Source: an uncultured Candidatus Saccharibacteria bacterium (GTDB lineage: Bacteria > Patescibacteriota > Saccharimonadia > Saccharimonadales > UBA4665). From it: DNA of 64,000 bases. Each line of letters begins with the position of its first letter. Position 1 is the first letter of the stretch. Positions 1-8,439 of this stretch are shown here, piece after piece. The stretch spans positions 24,864 through 88,863 of the forward strand of contig CAIMFK010000011.1 in assembly GCA_903840315.1 (NCBI GenBank), written 5' to 3'. Position numbers and translations under genes: made by a program. The notes beneath the pieces were generated by a model, which was given only the letters and a program-made list of their open reading frames with translations, ran no database searches and was not told where the DNA came from.

Positions 1-625
1 CAAAATCACTCTGGTAATCCGTACCCATAGTAAACACTTCAATCGTATTTCCTCTTAAAGGAAGAACTACCATCTCACCAGTCTGATTATTTCCAATCTG
101 ACCAGTAACCTTTACTCCAACTACGCTAGGAAGCAAGGGTAATGAATATGGAGAAATTTTTGCTTGATTTTGCTGACTCGATGATGTAATTCCACTGAGT
201 ACGTCTGAGTACGACTGATTAAGAACCTGTACCCTTAATGCGAATACTGATGACTGAGCCGAAATTGACGGAACATATCCTGGATTAAAGTAGCCATCAA
301 TTAATGCCTGACCATTACCCGAGTCATCTATATAAGAACTCCATGTATTGGGATATTTCAAGCTAATCCCCCCATACTGAGACGGGCCCGAATAACTTCT
401 GTATGGATTTTTTAGCTGTTCATTATACTTCACAGCATCTTGTTGTTGAGCAACCTGAACAGCTTGCTGAGCAGCTTGATCAGAAATTGCTTGAACGTTA
501 TTTTTATACTTTTGCCGACCGGAAAATGCCCAGAAACTAAAAACTATAAAAATCAATAGAAGTATCGTTAAGCCAACTATAGCAAGCGTTGAACTGTTGC
601 CTCTTTGGTCATTTTTTAAATTCAT
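1..625 (-). CDS. Membrane-anchored hypothetical protein (C-terminus cut by window edge)
   Basis: An open frame starts at ATG 625 and runs off the left edge (208 codons seen, no stop). A short charged N-terminus (MNLKNDQRGN) is followed by one hydrophobic segment at residues 11-33, a Gln/Ala-rich linker, then a soluble extracytoplasmic domain containing SLKYPNTWS. That motif resembles PsbP-like or lipoprotein-like domains of CPR surface proteins, but I do not recognise a function. The start is supported by a promoter 658-634 (TTGATT, 18 bp, TAATAT) whose -10 ends 8 nt before the ATG, with no ribosome binding site. Confidence 0.75.
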   Translation of the reverse strand, partial: MNLKNDQRGNSSTLAIVGLTILLLIFIVFSFWAFSGRQKYKNNVQAISDQAAQQAVQVAQQQDAVKYNEQLKNPYRSYSGPSQYGGISLKYPNTWSSYIDDSGNGQALIDGYFNPGYVPSISAQSSVFALRVQVLNQSYSDVLSGITSSSQQNQAKISPYSLPLLPSVVGVKVTGQIGNNQTGEMVVLPLRGNTIEVFTMGTDYQSDF

Positions 626-633
626 TTAAGATA

Positions 634-663
634 ATATTAACCTAAAAACATAACAATAATCAA
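634..663 (-). promoter_or_regulatory. Promoter of the truncated membrane protein, leaderless type
   Basis: On the minus strand, -35 TTGATT (663-658), an 18 bp spacer and -10 TAATAT (639-634) lie 8 nt upstream of ATG 625. Transcription should start at or next to the A of the start codon. Confidence 0.55.
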
Positions 664-688
664 GTTTCGACTGTTCCCTTTTTCTCTA

Positions 689-1168
689 TTAGTTATATTT
701 ATATAAGAAAACGCCATTTTTCTGTTTTAATATTTTTTTGTTAGGTATTTTAAATGCAAAGCTAGCCAATTTTACTGGCTTAAAAATGTATTTTTTCAAT
801 TTATTATCTAACCTCTCCATTTGTCTTTTTAATAGAAAGGTATATATTGCATCAGCTTGTGGCAATTCTATGTTCCAGAAATTTCGACAATATATTTTAA
901 TGTTTTTTCTATAAGGAAATGCTCTAATAGTTGATAATAAAAATAGTACGGGATTAAGCTCATACCCTATTGCTTTGTATCCCTTACGGGCTGCAGAGAT
1001 TAAAATTTTTCCATCTCCTGAACCAAGTTCTATGAGTGTGTCACCTTTTTTTAATTCTAAGATATCGAATGCTGAATCAATTTGTTTATTCATGGTGGGT
1101 AGATATGGAGGGCCAAATAACAAAACAAAGCTAAAGCAAAAAATCAAAATCAGAATTAGATATATCAT
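689..1168 (-). CDS. Membrane-anchored class I SAM-dependent methyltransferase
   Basis: A 159-residue protein with an N-terminal hydrophobic segment (residues 1-19), then a Rossmann methyltransferase fold. Motif I, LIELGSGDGK, is at residues 45-54, followed by an acidic ribose-binding residue in GYELNP. This is the arrangement of small CPR and archaeal membrane-tethered methyltransferases. The fold is short and the C-terminal half is basic. The substrate is unknown. The gene starts 3 nt after xseB stops, so it is the last cistron of the YbhN-xseA-xseB unit. The identification as a methyltransferase is solid; nothing more specific can be said. Confidence 0.75.
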   Translation of the reverse strand: MIYLILILIFCFSFVLLFGPPYLPTMNKQIDSAFDILELKKGDTLIELGSGDGKILISAARKGYKAIGYELNPVLFLLSTIRAFPYRKNIKIYCRNFWNIELPQADAIYTFLLKRQMERLDNKLKKYIFKPVKLASFAFKIPNKKILKQKNGVFLYKYN

Positions 1169-1171
1169 TTC

Positions 1172-1372
1172 TTATTTAGAATTAATCTTGGTGATTGAAT
1201 TTTCTGCATTTTTTAAGTACTCAGTCAGTAGGTTTATAATCTCTTTCCCTCTTTCATATTTTATCAATGATTCGTCAACGTCAATATTATCGCTTTGCAT
1301 GCTAGACAATATGCCTTCGAGCTCAGCCTTTAGCTCTTTATAATTAACTTCATTATTACTGTTTTTTTTCAT
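1172..1372 (-). CDS. xseB: Exodeoxyribonuclease VII small subunit
   Basis: The 66-residue product has the family pattern: YKELKAELEGILSSMQ, then DESLIKYERGKEII and a helical C-terminus. XseB binds XseA to form exonuclease VII, which degrades single-stranded DNA from either end in the cytoplasm. Length matches the family (about 65-80). GGAG lies 7 nt before the ATG. The gene follows xseA by 12 nt, the usual order, which supports both calls. Confidence 0.92.
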   Translation of the reverse strand: MKKNSNNEVNYKELKAELEGILSSMQSDNIDVDESLIKYERGKEIINLLTEYLKNAENSITKINSK

Positions 1373-1384
1373 AAAATTTCTCCA

Positions 1385-2497
1385 TTATTTAAGTTCATCA
1401 ATAATTACTTTAACTTCAGAATCGTAGAACTGTATGTCTAGAGCAGCTCCCTTTTTTATTTGACCAGCGTTCTTAACAATCTCATTTTTCAACTTAATAA
1501 TAGAATAGCCCCTCTTTAAAATTTGTTTAGGGTTAAGGGCTTCAAGCAAACTTGAATGGCCAGAAATTAGTGTTGATGATTTTTGTATTTTATCTCTAAC
1601 TTCTTTCTCTAAGCTATCAGCAATTTGTAAAATTTCTTTTTTGAATTGAACAAAAATATTCCTCAATAGGTAATCTATTTGATCATAATTTTGAGTTAGG
1701 TTATTTATAGAATCTTTTTTATCAGGAACTAATATTTCAGCTGCATTACTAGGAGTGCTTGCCCTTTTATCTGCAGCTTTTTCAGCAAGCGACAGATCAA
1801 TCTCGTGACCAATGGCGACTAGCGTAGGAACTCTACTTGCAGCTACAGCTCTGGTCACTTCTTCAGTGCTAAATGCCAGTAAATCCTCACTAGATCCGCC
1901 ACCCCTTGTTATAACCAAAACTTCGGGTGCTTCAGCTAATTCGTTAAAATATTTTATTGCAGCACAAATTTCTCCCGGGGCCTTATCGCCTTGTACGAGG
2001 ACACTGTAGAGAACTATTTCTAGGCCAACCCATCTAGAATTAATTATCTTAATAAAATCTGCATATGCTGCTGATTCGGATGAAGTTATAAGCCCAATTT
2101 TTTTAGGAGGATAAGGCAGCGGTCGTTTTCGCTTCTCATCAAATAACCCCTCAGCCATTAATTTCTTTTCTAGCAAATCAATTGCTTTTTTAATTGCCCC
2201 TTCACCAACAGGCTGTATAGATTGAACATTAAAACTAAAGCCGTAGTTGTTATGCAGCTTTGGCTGGCCCACTACCTTAATCACCATTCCATCTTCAACA
2301 GGAAAATTTAGCTTATAAATACTTGTAAAACATCTAATACTTGAATTGTCATCTTTGAGATCAAAGTAGACCCATGTGCCCTTGCTTATCTTAAAATTAG
2401 CCACTTCTCCAACAACTGATATGATTGGGTAAGCAAATTCAAAAGTCTGATTAATTGAATCTACAAACTGACTAACGCTTAATTCAACTAGCTCCAT
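1385..2497 (-). CDS. xseA: Exodeoxyribonuclease VII large subunit
   Basis: A 370-residue catalytic subunit of exonuclease VII. An N-terminal OB-fold (about residues 1-100; ELSVSQFVDSINQTF, then GEVANFKISKGTWVYFDLKD) precedes the catalytic core with the family signatures ITRGGGSSEDLLAF and AIGHEIDLSLAEKAADKRASTPSNAAE. A short coiled-coil region and a C-terminal KRGYSIIK strand follow. It is shorter than the E. coli protein (456 residues), mainly because the coiled-coil region is reduced. The start overlaps the end of the upstream YbhN-like gene by 14 bp, suggesting translational coupling. Confidence 0.93.
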   Translation of the reverse strand: MELVELSVSQFVDSINQTFEFAYPIISVVGEVANFKISKGTWVYFDLKDDNSSIRCFTSIYKLNFPVEDGMVIKVVGQPKLHNNYGFSFNVQSIQPVGEGAIKKAIDLLEKKLMAEGLFDEKRKRPLPYPPKKIGLITSSESAAYADFIKIINSRWVGLEIVLYSVLVQGDKAPGEICAAIKYFNELAEAPEVLVITRGGGSSEDLLAFSTEEVTRAVAASRVPTLVAIGHEIDLSLAEKAADKRASTPSNAAEILVPDKKDSINNLTQNYDQIDYLLRNIFVQFKKEILQIADSLEKEVRDKIQKSSTLISGHSSLLEALNPKQILKRGYSIIKLKNEIVKNAGQIKKGAALDIQFYDSEVKVIIDELK

Positions 2498-3542
2498 CTA
2501 TTGAACCGCCTACATCAAACTTAGATCTCCTGTGCCACAAAATATAGCCCGGAGGAAGCTGTATAAGCGTATTAAGAACTCGGTACATAATAGTCACAGA
2601 AAGACTTAAATTAGCTGGTACACCTGCAGCCACCATAACAGCCACCATCATAGCTTCATATACACCAATACCACCCGGTAGAACGGCTATAAGGCCAGCG
2701 AAGTTAGCAATTGCATAAGCTAAAATTATAGCTCCTGGGTTAACCCAGTGACCAAAGGCTAAATAGACTACATATATTGATAGAAGCTCAGTAATGTTGT
2801 TTAGGAATCCGTAATAAATTGGTGTCCTTAATTCATTCTTTTTAGATCTAAGAATATTGTAATTATGATGAAAGTCTACGAATACCTCTTTTGCTTTTTC
2901 AAGGTTAATAATTTCGGGATGCTTAGGCAAGACAACTCCAATTATTTTATTCAAAACTCTAGTTAAATAAGTAAACGTTGCAGTAATTCTACTTTGACTC
3001 CCGATTATGTATATGAATAGGAAAATTCCAACAATAATTAAGGCCGATGAAAATGAAGCAACAAAAATAACAAACTGATTTACATTACCGTGCATGGCAA
3101 GCATAAAAACACCAAGCAGTACTAGAAATTGGAATGATACGAATATCATGGCTAATTTCATAACATATGTGAATGTAGCCCTTCCGAGGCTAATATCTGA
3201 CGATCTAACTCTAGCTGCAAAATAGGAAGCTCCCGAAACTCCTCCGCTTGGAAAGACATTATTAACAAAGTTTAGTTCCAAAGATAAAATAAAAAGACGA
3301 GTTGCCTTTAACTTGCTTCCAAGTAGACTGAAGATAGATTGAAAAAGTCTGGATTGGGCGTAGTAATTCCAGCCCTGGATCGGAATCATTAAAAGTAGCC
3401 AAGCGGCATTAACGTGCTTCAAGTTATCAAAAGTTTGAGCAAGCTGGTGCCTTAAAGCTATGGCCAATACCACAAGAGCAATAATGGTAAGATAATTGAT
3501 TATTAGTTTCCATCGCTTTTTTAACAAACTTTTTTCACCCAT
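2484..3542 (-). CDS. YbhN/AglD-type multi-pass membrane protein (LPG synthase TM-region family)
   Basis: A 352-residue polytopic protein with about eight hydrophobic segments. It has the UPF0104 / lysylphosphatidylglycerol-synthase transmembrane signatures: NNVFPSGGVSGASYFAAR near residue 95 and AVLPGGIGVYEAMMVAV near residue 290. The soluble acyltransferase domain of MprF is absent, so it may act as a lipid or polyprenol-linked translocase; the substrate is unknown. It is the first gene of a minus-strand unit with xseA and xseB. A TATAAT box (3560-3555) lies 12 nt before the ATG, predicting a 5-6 nt leader. Confidence 0.8.
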   Translation of the reverse strand: MGEKSLLKKRWKLIINYLTIIALVVLAIALRHQLAQTFDNLKHVNAAWLLLMIPIQGWNYYAQSRLFQSIFSLLGSKLKATRLFILSLELNFVNNVFPSGGVSGASYFAARVRSSDISLGRATFTYVMKLAMIFVSFQFLVLLGVFMLAMHGNVNQFVIFVASFSSALIIVGIFLFIYIIGSQSRITATFTYLTRVLNKIIGVVLPKHPEIINLEKAKEVFVDFHHNYNILRSKKNELRTPIYYGFLNNITELLSIYVVYLAFGHWVNPGAIILAYAIANFAGLIAVLPGGIGVYEAMMVAVMVAAGVPANLSLSVTIMYRVLNTLIQLPPGYILWHRRSKFDVGGSIDGAS

Positions 3543-3554
3543 AATATGTTTTTT

Positions 3555-3588
3555 ATTATACCTAAAAAACTATTTAAGGCGCTATACT
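3555..3588. promoter_or_regulatory. Divergent -10 boxes for the YbhN-like gene and the Trm11-like gene
   Basis: The 53 bp gap holds two outward -10 boxes. TATAAT at 3560-3555 on the minus strand lies 12 nt before ATG 3542. TATACT at 3583-3588 on the plus strand lies 7 nt before ATG 3596, which has no Shine-Dalgarno sequence and should be leaderless. No good -35 box is visible for either. Confidence 0.5.
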
Positions 3589-3595
3589 TATTACA

Positions 3596-4765
3596 ATGAA
3601 GAGTTTATTTCTACTTGGTCGACAAAAAGACATAGCGCTTGCAGAGCTTGAAAGTTTATATGGATATGAGAATTTCAACTTAATCTCAAATGACATTGTA
3701 GGCTCTAATATTGATGTCGATAAAATTGACTTCAATCGATTGGGTGGTAGCGTTAAACTTGCAAAAATTATTTCAACCCTCCCTTATGGTGACTGGAATC
3801 AAGTAGAGAGATATATAGAAGATAATATAGCCTCAATGACTAATTCTCCTCATGAAGGCAAGCTTCAATTAGGCTTTAGTACTTTTGGTTTTAATATTAG
3901 AATTGAGCAATTGAAAAAACTTAGCTTGAATGCCAAGAAAAAATTAAGAAATGCTAAACAATCCGTACGAATGATCCCAAATCAATCACTGCAATTAAAT
4001 AGCGCTCAAATAATCCACAATAAATTGACTGGCCCTAGAGGAATGGAATTATTGATAATAAGAACTCGGGAAGGCTCTATTATTGGACAAACCGTTCAAG
4101 AGCAAAATATCGATGCTTACTCACAACGAGACTACAATCGCCCATACAGAGATGCAAGAGTTGGCATGCTGCCTCCGAAGCTCGCTCAAGTATTAATTAA
4201 TTTAGCCAATCCAAAAGAGGATGCCATAATTCTCGATCCTTTTTGTGGTACAGGAGTGCTACTGCAAGAAGCATTACTCGATGGTTTTCAAGCATACGGA
4301 ACTGATTTGGAACCCAGAATGATCGAATACTCTAAGGGAAACTTAGACTGGTTGAGGAACTTGTATCAAATAAGGCATGATTCAGTAGTAGAGGTTGGTG
4401 ATGCATTAGAATATGAGTGGACAGATTTTGATGCGGTTGCATGTGAAACATATCTAGGACAAGCCTACAGCACCTACCCTGATTCTGCACGACTAAAAAC
4501 GAATATTCAGAATTGTGACACGATTATCAAAAAGTTTCTAAGAAATATACATGATCAATTACCCAAAAATGGAAAAATGGTTCTAGCTTTACCTGCGTGG
4601 GAAGACAGAATAAATAGAAATTTTATTACCCTTCCACTTCTTGACCAGCTCGATGAATTGGGTTATAATCGATTAAGTTTTTCAATTATTAATAACAATA
4701 ATTTGTTTTATCATCGCCAAGGGCAAATAGTTGCTCGGCAAATAATAGTTTTAACTAGGAATTAA
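3596..4765 (+). CDS. Trm11/TrmG10-like SAM-dependent RNA methyltransferase
   Basis: A 389-residue protein. Residues 1-180 form an N-terminal substrate-binding part, weakly like THUMP-containing enzymes. The C-terminal Rossmann domain has motif I DPFCGTG (214-220) and an acidic motif II (GTDLEP). This resembles Trm11/TrmG10 enzymes that methylate guanosine N2 in tRNA. Motif IV, normally (D/N)PP(Y/F), reads CETYLG (283-288), so either the catalysis differs or the base or target does. The predicted mRNA is leaderless. L27 follows 5 nt downstream. The family call is firm; the exact substrate is not. Confidence 0.75.
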   Translation: MKSLFLLGRQKDIALAELESLYGYENFNLISNDIVGSNIDVDKIDFNRLGGSVKLAKIISTLPYGDWNQVERYIEDNIASMTNSPHEGKLQLGFSTFGFNIRIEQLKKLSLNAKKKLRNAKQSVRMIPNQSLQLNSAQIIHNKLTGPRGMELLIIRTREGSIIGQTVQEQNIDAYSQRDYNRPYRDARVGMLPPKLAQVLINLANPKEDAIILDPFCGTGVLLQEALLDGFQAYGTDLEPRMIEYSKGNLDWLRNLYQIRHDSVVEVGDALEYEWTDFDAVACETYLGQAYSTYPDSARLKTNIQNCDTIIKKFLRNIHDQLPKNGKMVLALPAWEDRINRNFITLPLLDQLDELGYNRLSFSIINNNNLFYHRQGQIVARQIIVLTRN

Positions 4766-4770
4766 TATAT

Positions 4771-5043
4771 ATGTCACACGTCAAAGCTGGTGGAGCAGCC
4801 AAAAATACTAGAGATAGCCAAGGAAAAAGACTTGGTGTTAAACTTTATGCTGGTCAAAAAGTAACTGTTGGTCAAATTATTGTTAGACAAGTTGGCCTTA
4901 CTAAAAGAGCTGGTAAAGGCACTATGCTAAGTCGCAATTATACAATTCATGCTGCTAAAGATGGTGTGGTTGGCTTTAGAACTCGTAAAGTTACTAGATT
5001 TACTGGTCGTTCAGTTCGAAGAACTGAAGTCTTTGTAGACTAA
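4771..5043 (+). CDS. rpmA: 50S ribosomal protein L27 (bL27)
   Basis: A 90-residue protein starting MSHVKAGGAAKNTRDSQGKR, the typical L27 N-terminus whose tail reaches the peptidyl-transferase centre. It is followed by LGVKLYAGQKV, GQIIVRQ and the conserved RNYTIHAAKDGVV segment. There is no cleavable N-terminal extension of the Firmicute type. It lies 5 nt after the methyltransferase gene and is far (31 kb) from rplU, with which rpmA is normally paired. AGGA lies 10 nt before the ATG. The gene ends 1 nt from the convergent response-regulator gene. Confidence 0.95.
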   Translation: MSHVKAGGAAKNTRDSQGKRLGVKLYAGQKVTVGQIIVRQVGLTKRAGKGTMLSRNYTIHAAKDGVVGFRTRKVTRFTGRSVRRTEVFVD

Positions 5044-5044
5044 G

Positions 5045-5437
5045 TTAAACTAAACTCTCAATTCTCTTAATAACTTCGTTAGTTGCTATTTGTGATTTAA
5101 CTAAATAATCATCTGCGCCCAAGTCTTTGGCTTTTTTCTGATCCGTTTCTTGACCAAGGGCTGTTAGCATCATCACTTTAATCTGAGCAGTAGCCGGAGT
5201 ATTTTTCAAAATATCTAAAACTTCGAATCCAGAAATTTTTGGCATCATTACATCTAAGACAATTAAATCTGGATGGAACTCTACTGCGTTGGCTAGAGCA
5301 TCTTCACCATTATCCACTCTTCTTACGTCAAAACCTTCGGCAGTTAATCGATTCACATAAACACCAGCCAAAGCATTGTCATCCTCAACTAGTAGGATCT
5401 TTTTTTTATTTTTGGTATCCATTTGATTAGTTTCCAT
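5045..5437 (-). CDS. Single-domain response regulator (CheY-like receiver)
   Basis: A 130-residue stand-alone receiver domain. It shows the acidic pocket (LLVEDDN), the phospho-acceptor Asp in LIVLDVMMP, the conserved Thr in VMMLTALG and the Lys in DDYLVKSQ. There is no output domain, so signalling must go through protein contacts or a phosphorelay. No histidine kinase is in the window. It follows pyrG by 27 nt on the same strand. The first ATG (5437) is only 2 nt after a TATACT box, so translation may begin at the second Met (5422, MDTKNKK) if that promoter is used. Confidence 0.88.
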   Translation of the reverse strand: METNQMDTKNKKKILLVEDDNALAGVYVNRLTAEGFDVRRVDNGEDALANAVEFHPDLIVLDVMMPKISGFEVLDILKNTPATAQIKVMMLTALGQETDQKKAKDLGADDYLVKSQIATNEVIKRIESLV

Positions 5438-5464
5438 TAAGTATAAGCTATATGAATTTAACTG

Positions 5465-7066
5465 TTATTGCAACATGCTCTTGATGAATCCATCAAACAT
5501 AGGATGGACTCTATTTGGCCTAGAAGTAAATTCAGGGTGAAATTGACTCGCTAAAAAGAATTTATGTTCTGGCGCTTCTATAATCTCTACTAGCTTGCCG
5601 TTTGGAGACAATCCGGAGGCTTTTATGCCCCATTTATCATACTTAGCCCTATATTTATTATTGCATTCGTATCTATGCCTGTGACGCTCCAGAATAGTTT
5701 TCTTGGAATATAATTTAGAAGCCAATGATCCTTTTTCTAGTTCACAAGGATAATTGCCTAATCTCATTGATCCACCTGTATTTTCTTTACCTTTTTGACC
5801 TCTCATAGTTGAAACAACAAGATTTTTAGATTTTGGATTAAACTCTTCGCTATTAGCATCCTTGATACCTGAATTCCTGGCCGCCGCTATAACAGCAACT
5901 TGAAGGCCCAGACATAATCCCAAATAAGGAAGATTATTATGCAATGAGTATTGAGCTGCGGCTATCTTACCTTCAACACCCCTACTACCAAATCCACCAG
6001 GAACCAATATTCCATCAACATCGTTTAATAGTTGTTCGCATTTATTTTTTTTAGTAAGTATTTCTGCATCTATCCATCTTATTTCTAAAGAGCAATTATT
6101 ATTCCAGGCCGCAGTTCTTAGTGCCTCGAATACAGACATATAAGTATCAGCATTATCTAAATACTTTGCTATAAGCCCAACAGTTAATTTTTTGTCATAT
6201 TTTGCTAGAGCTTGCTTAACTACCGATTCCCAAGGCTTAATGTTTATCTTCTTATTTTTTAGACCTAACTTTCCAATAATTTCATTGATTAGGCCTGTTT
6301 TCTCTAAAGTAAGTGGAACCTTATAAATAGTGCTTTCATTCGGAACTAGGGCGATTGCTTTTTCACTTATACCACAGAACATGCTCAATTTTTTCTTGAT
6401 TGAATCTTGAGATGGCGACTCGCTTCTTGCAACTAATATATCTGGAATTATTCCTAAACTTCTTAGGTCTCTCACCGAATTTTGAGCAGGCTTAGTCTTT
6501 ATTTCTTGTGATGCTCCCAGGTAAGGCAAATATACTACGTGTACATAAGCACAATTTTCTCTACCTGCGCGTATAGAGAACTCTCTAATGGCTTCTATAA
6601 AACTCAAAGATTCATAGTCTCCAACAGTACCTCCAATTTCAACGATATGAACATCGAATCCCTTGCCCGCTGCTTCAATGTAGTCTTGTATTTTACCTGT
6701 TACATGAGGAATAATTTGAATTGAATGCCCACCAGACTTACCGTCTCTCTCATCTTGAATTACATTCATGAGAACTCTACCGCTCATCAAGCTACTGGAC
6801 TGAGTTAATTCCTGATCTAGAAATCTTTCGTAATGACCAAGATCTAGATCGGTCTCAGCACCATCTTTTGTCACGAAACATTCACCATGTTCTCTAGGAT
6901 TTAAGGTTCCAGCATCAATATTCAAGTAGGGATCGCACTTTTGAATATTCACCTTAAGTCCTCTTGCTTTTAAGAGGTTACCAATTGAGGCGGCAGTTAT
7001 ACCCTTGCCAAGTCCAGACAAGACTCCACCGGTTACAAATATATACTTAGTCGGCTTAATCGACAC
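5465..7066 (-). CDS. pyrG: CTP synthase (glutamine-hydrolysing)
   Basis: A 533-residue enzyme making CTP from UTP, ATP and glutamine. The N-terminal synthetase domain begins IFVTGGVLSGLGKGI (P-loop-like) and contains the CDPYLNIDAGTLNPREHGE region. The C-terminal class I glutamine amidotransferase domain has the nucleophile Cys in LGLCLGLQ and the His/Glu pair in SQFHPEFTSRP. Length is that of the family. The start codon is GTG, preceded by AGAGGTAAC. It is the only pyrimidine pathway gene in the window. Confidence 0.97.
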   Translation of the reverse strand: MSIKPTKYIFVTGGVLSGLGKGITAASIGNLLKARGLKVNIQKCDPYLNIDAGTLNPREHGECFVTKDGAETDLDLGHYERFLDQELTQSSSLMSGRVLMNVIQDERDGKSGGHSIQIIPHVTGKIQDYIEAAGKGFDVHIVEIGGTVGDYESLSFIEAIREFSIRAGRENCAYVHVVYLPYLGASQEIKTKPAQNSVRDLRSLGIIPDILVARSESPSQDSIKKKLSMFCGISEKAIALVPNESTIYKVPLTLEKTGLINEIIGKLGLKNKKINIKPWESVVKQALAKYDKKLTVGLIAKYLDNADTYMSVFEALRTAAWNNNCSLEIRWIDAEILTKKNKCEQLLNDVDGILVPGGFGSRGVEGKIAAAQYSLHNNLPYLGLCLGLQVAVIAAARNSGIKDANSEEFNPKSKNLVVSTMRGQKGKENTGGSMRLGNYPCELEKGSLASKLYSKKTILERHRHRYECNNKYRAKYDKWGIKASGLSPNGKLVEIIEAPEHKFFLASQFHPEFTSRPNRVHPMFDGFIKSMLQ

Positions 7067-7128
7067 CGCTTGTTACCTCTTTTTATTGATTAGATACTAC
7101 CCTATTTAAAGTTGATAAGGCAAGTTTT

Positions 7129-8352
7129 TTATTGATTTTGCAATATCTGTTTGGCTGAATCTAATTGAGAATCGGTCCCCGCGCTAATCTGATCTTTGCT
7201 ATTAGTGATAGTTTTATCGGGGGTTATTCCGATATGTTGAATATTTTTGCCGTTTGGCCTGTACCACTTTGCAACTGTAATCTTAGCCTCTGCTCCACCG
7301 CTTAAATTAAATATTTGTTGAACGACTCCCTTTCCAAAAGTTTTCTCTCCCACGATGGTTGCAGCGTTATTGTCATGTAAAGCACCTGCGGTTATCTCAC
7401 TCGCACTTGCACTTCCACCATCAACCAAAACTACCGTTGGAACACCATTTAGTATATTGCTATTTCCATCAGCGTAGTAAGTATTGACTACTTCATTGCC
7501 TTTTTTCTCCTGCATAATCATCTGGCCATTCTTGAGCCAAAGATTGCAAATACCGACTGCAGCATTTACAAGGCCACCGGGATTACCTCTTAGGTCTAAT
7601 ACTATTCCCTTAACATTCTGACTCTTAAATTGCTGTGCTGCCTTCGTGGCTAAATCGGTCGTATCATCGGTAAACTGATTTATCGAAATATAGCCAATAT
7701 TGCCATCGAGAGTCTTGCTCTTAACACTTGGTAGTGTTATTTTTTCTCTTTTTATGTCAAAGCTTTGTTGTTGATTACCACCTCTTAAAATATTCAGCTT
7801 TACGTTCGTATTTGCAGGTCCCCGAATCTTGCTAACAGCAGTATCCACAGACATGCCCGAAGTACTTTCTCCGTTTATGGTAGTGATTATATCTTGCTCT
7901 TTAAGTCCAGCCTTATCTGCAGGAAAACCAGATATAGGAGAAACAATGATAATTTGATTATTTGAATTCTTTCCCATTTCAGCACCTATACCACTGAATG
8001 ACTCATTCAATTGATTATTGAAATCAGAAGCCTGTGAAACACTAAAATATTCGGTATATGGATCGTTGGTCGAATTAGCTAAGCCTGTTTTTAATCCATC
8101 CAACACCTGGCCATCGTTTAGACTGCCATCATAATTATCTCTCAGAAGCCCATAGAGCTGGTTAACTGAACTGTAATCAATTTTTGAACTTAATTGCTCA
8201 TTCAAAGGCTTGCCAGTGCCTAGTCCTATATTTCCATTTCCTACATTTACTCCCAGCAAATAAACTATCACAAAAGTTAATAAGATCATGATTTTAGAAA
8301 AATGAATTTTTTTGGTAATTTTCTGAAAATTAAAACTATGTTTTTTTGACAC
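7129..8352 (-). CDS. ctpA: C-terminal processing peptidase, S41 family with PDZ domain
   Basis: A 407-residue protease. An N-terminal membrane anchor (residues 19-38) precedes a PDZ domain (about 120-200, SFSGIGAEMG to INILRGG-type strands). The S41 catalytic domain has Ser in GGSASASEITAGAL and the Lys in EKTFGKGVVQ, the Ser-Lys dyad. It acts outside the membrane. It lies directly downstream of ftsEX and the CHAP hydrolase, so processing of that hydrolase or of its regulators is a reasonable inference. The start is GTG with GGGGAG 9 nt upstream. Confidence 0.92.
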   Translation of the reverse strand: MSKKHSFNFQKITKKIHFSKIMILLTFVIVYLLGVNVGNGNIGLGTGKPLNEQLSSKIDYSSVNQLYGLLRDNYDGSLNDGQVLDGLKTGLANSTNDPYTEYFSVSQASDFNNQLNESFSGIGAEMGKNSNNQIIIVSPISGFPADKAGLKEQDIITTINGESTSGMSVDTAVSKIRGPANTNVKLNILRGGNQQQSFDIKREKITLPSVKSKTLDGNIGYISINQFTDDTTDLATKAAQQFKSQNVKGIVLDLRGNPGGLVNAAVGICNLWLKNGQMIMQEKKGNEVVNTYYADGNSNILNGVPTVVLVDGGSASASEITAGALHDNNAATIVGEKTFGKGVVQQIFNLSGGAEAKITVAKWYRPNGKNIQHIGITPDKTITNSKDQISAGTDSQLDSAKQILQNQ

Positions 8353-8439
8353 CTAATCGGCTCCCCTCTTTTACTTATATTTTAATTATAGCTAAGTTTA
8401 TTTCATTAAGCTAAATTTTAAATGTCTGGGCAATATGTT

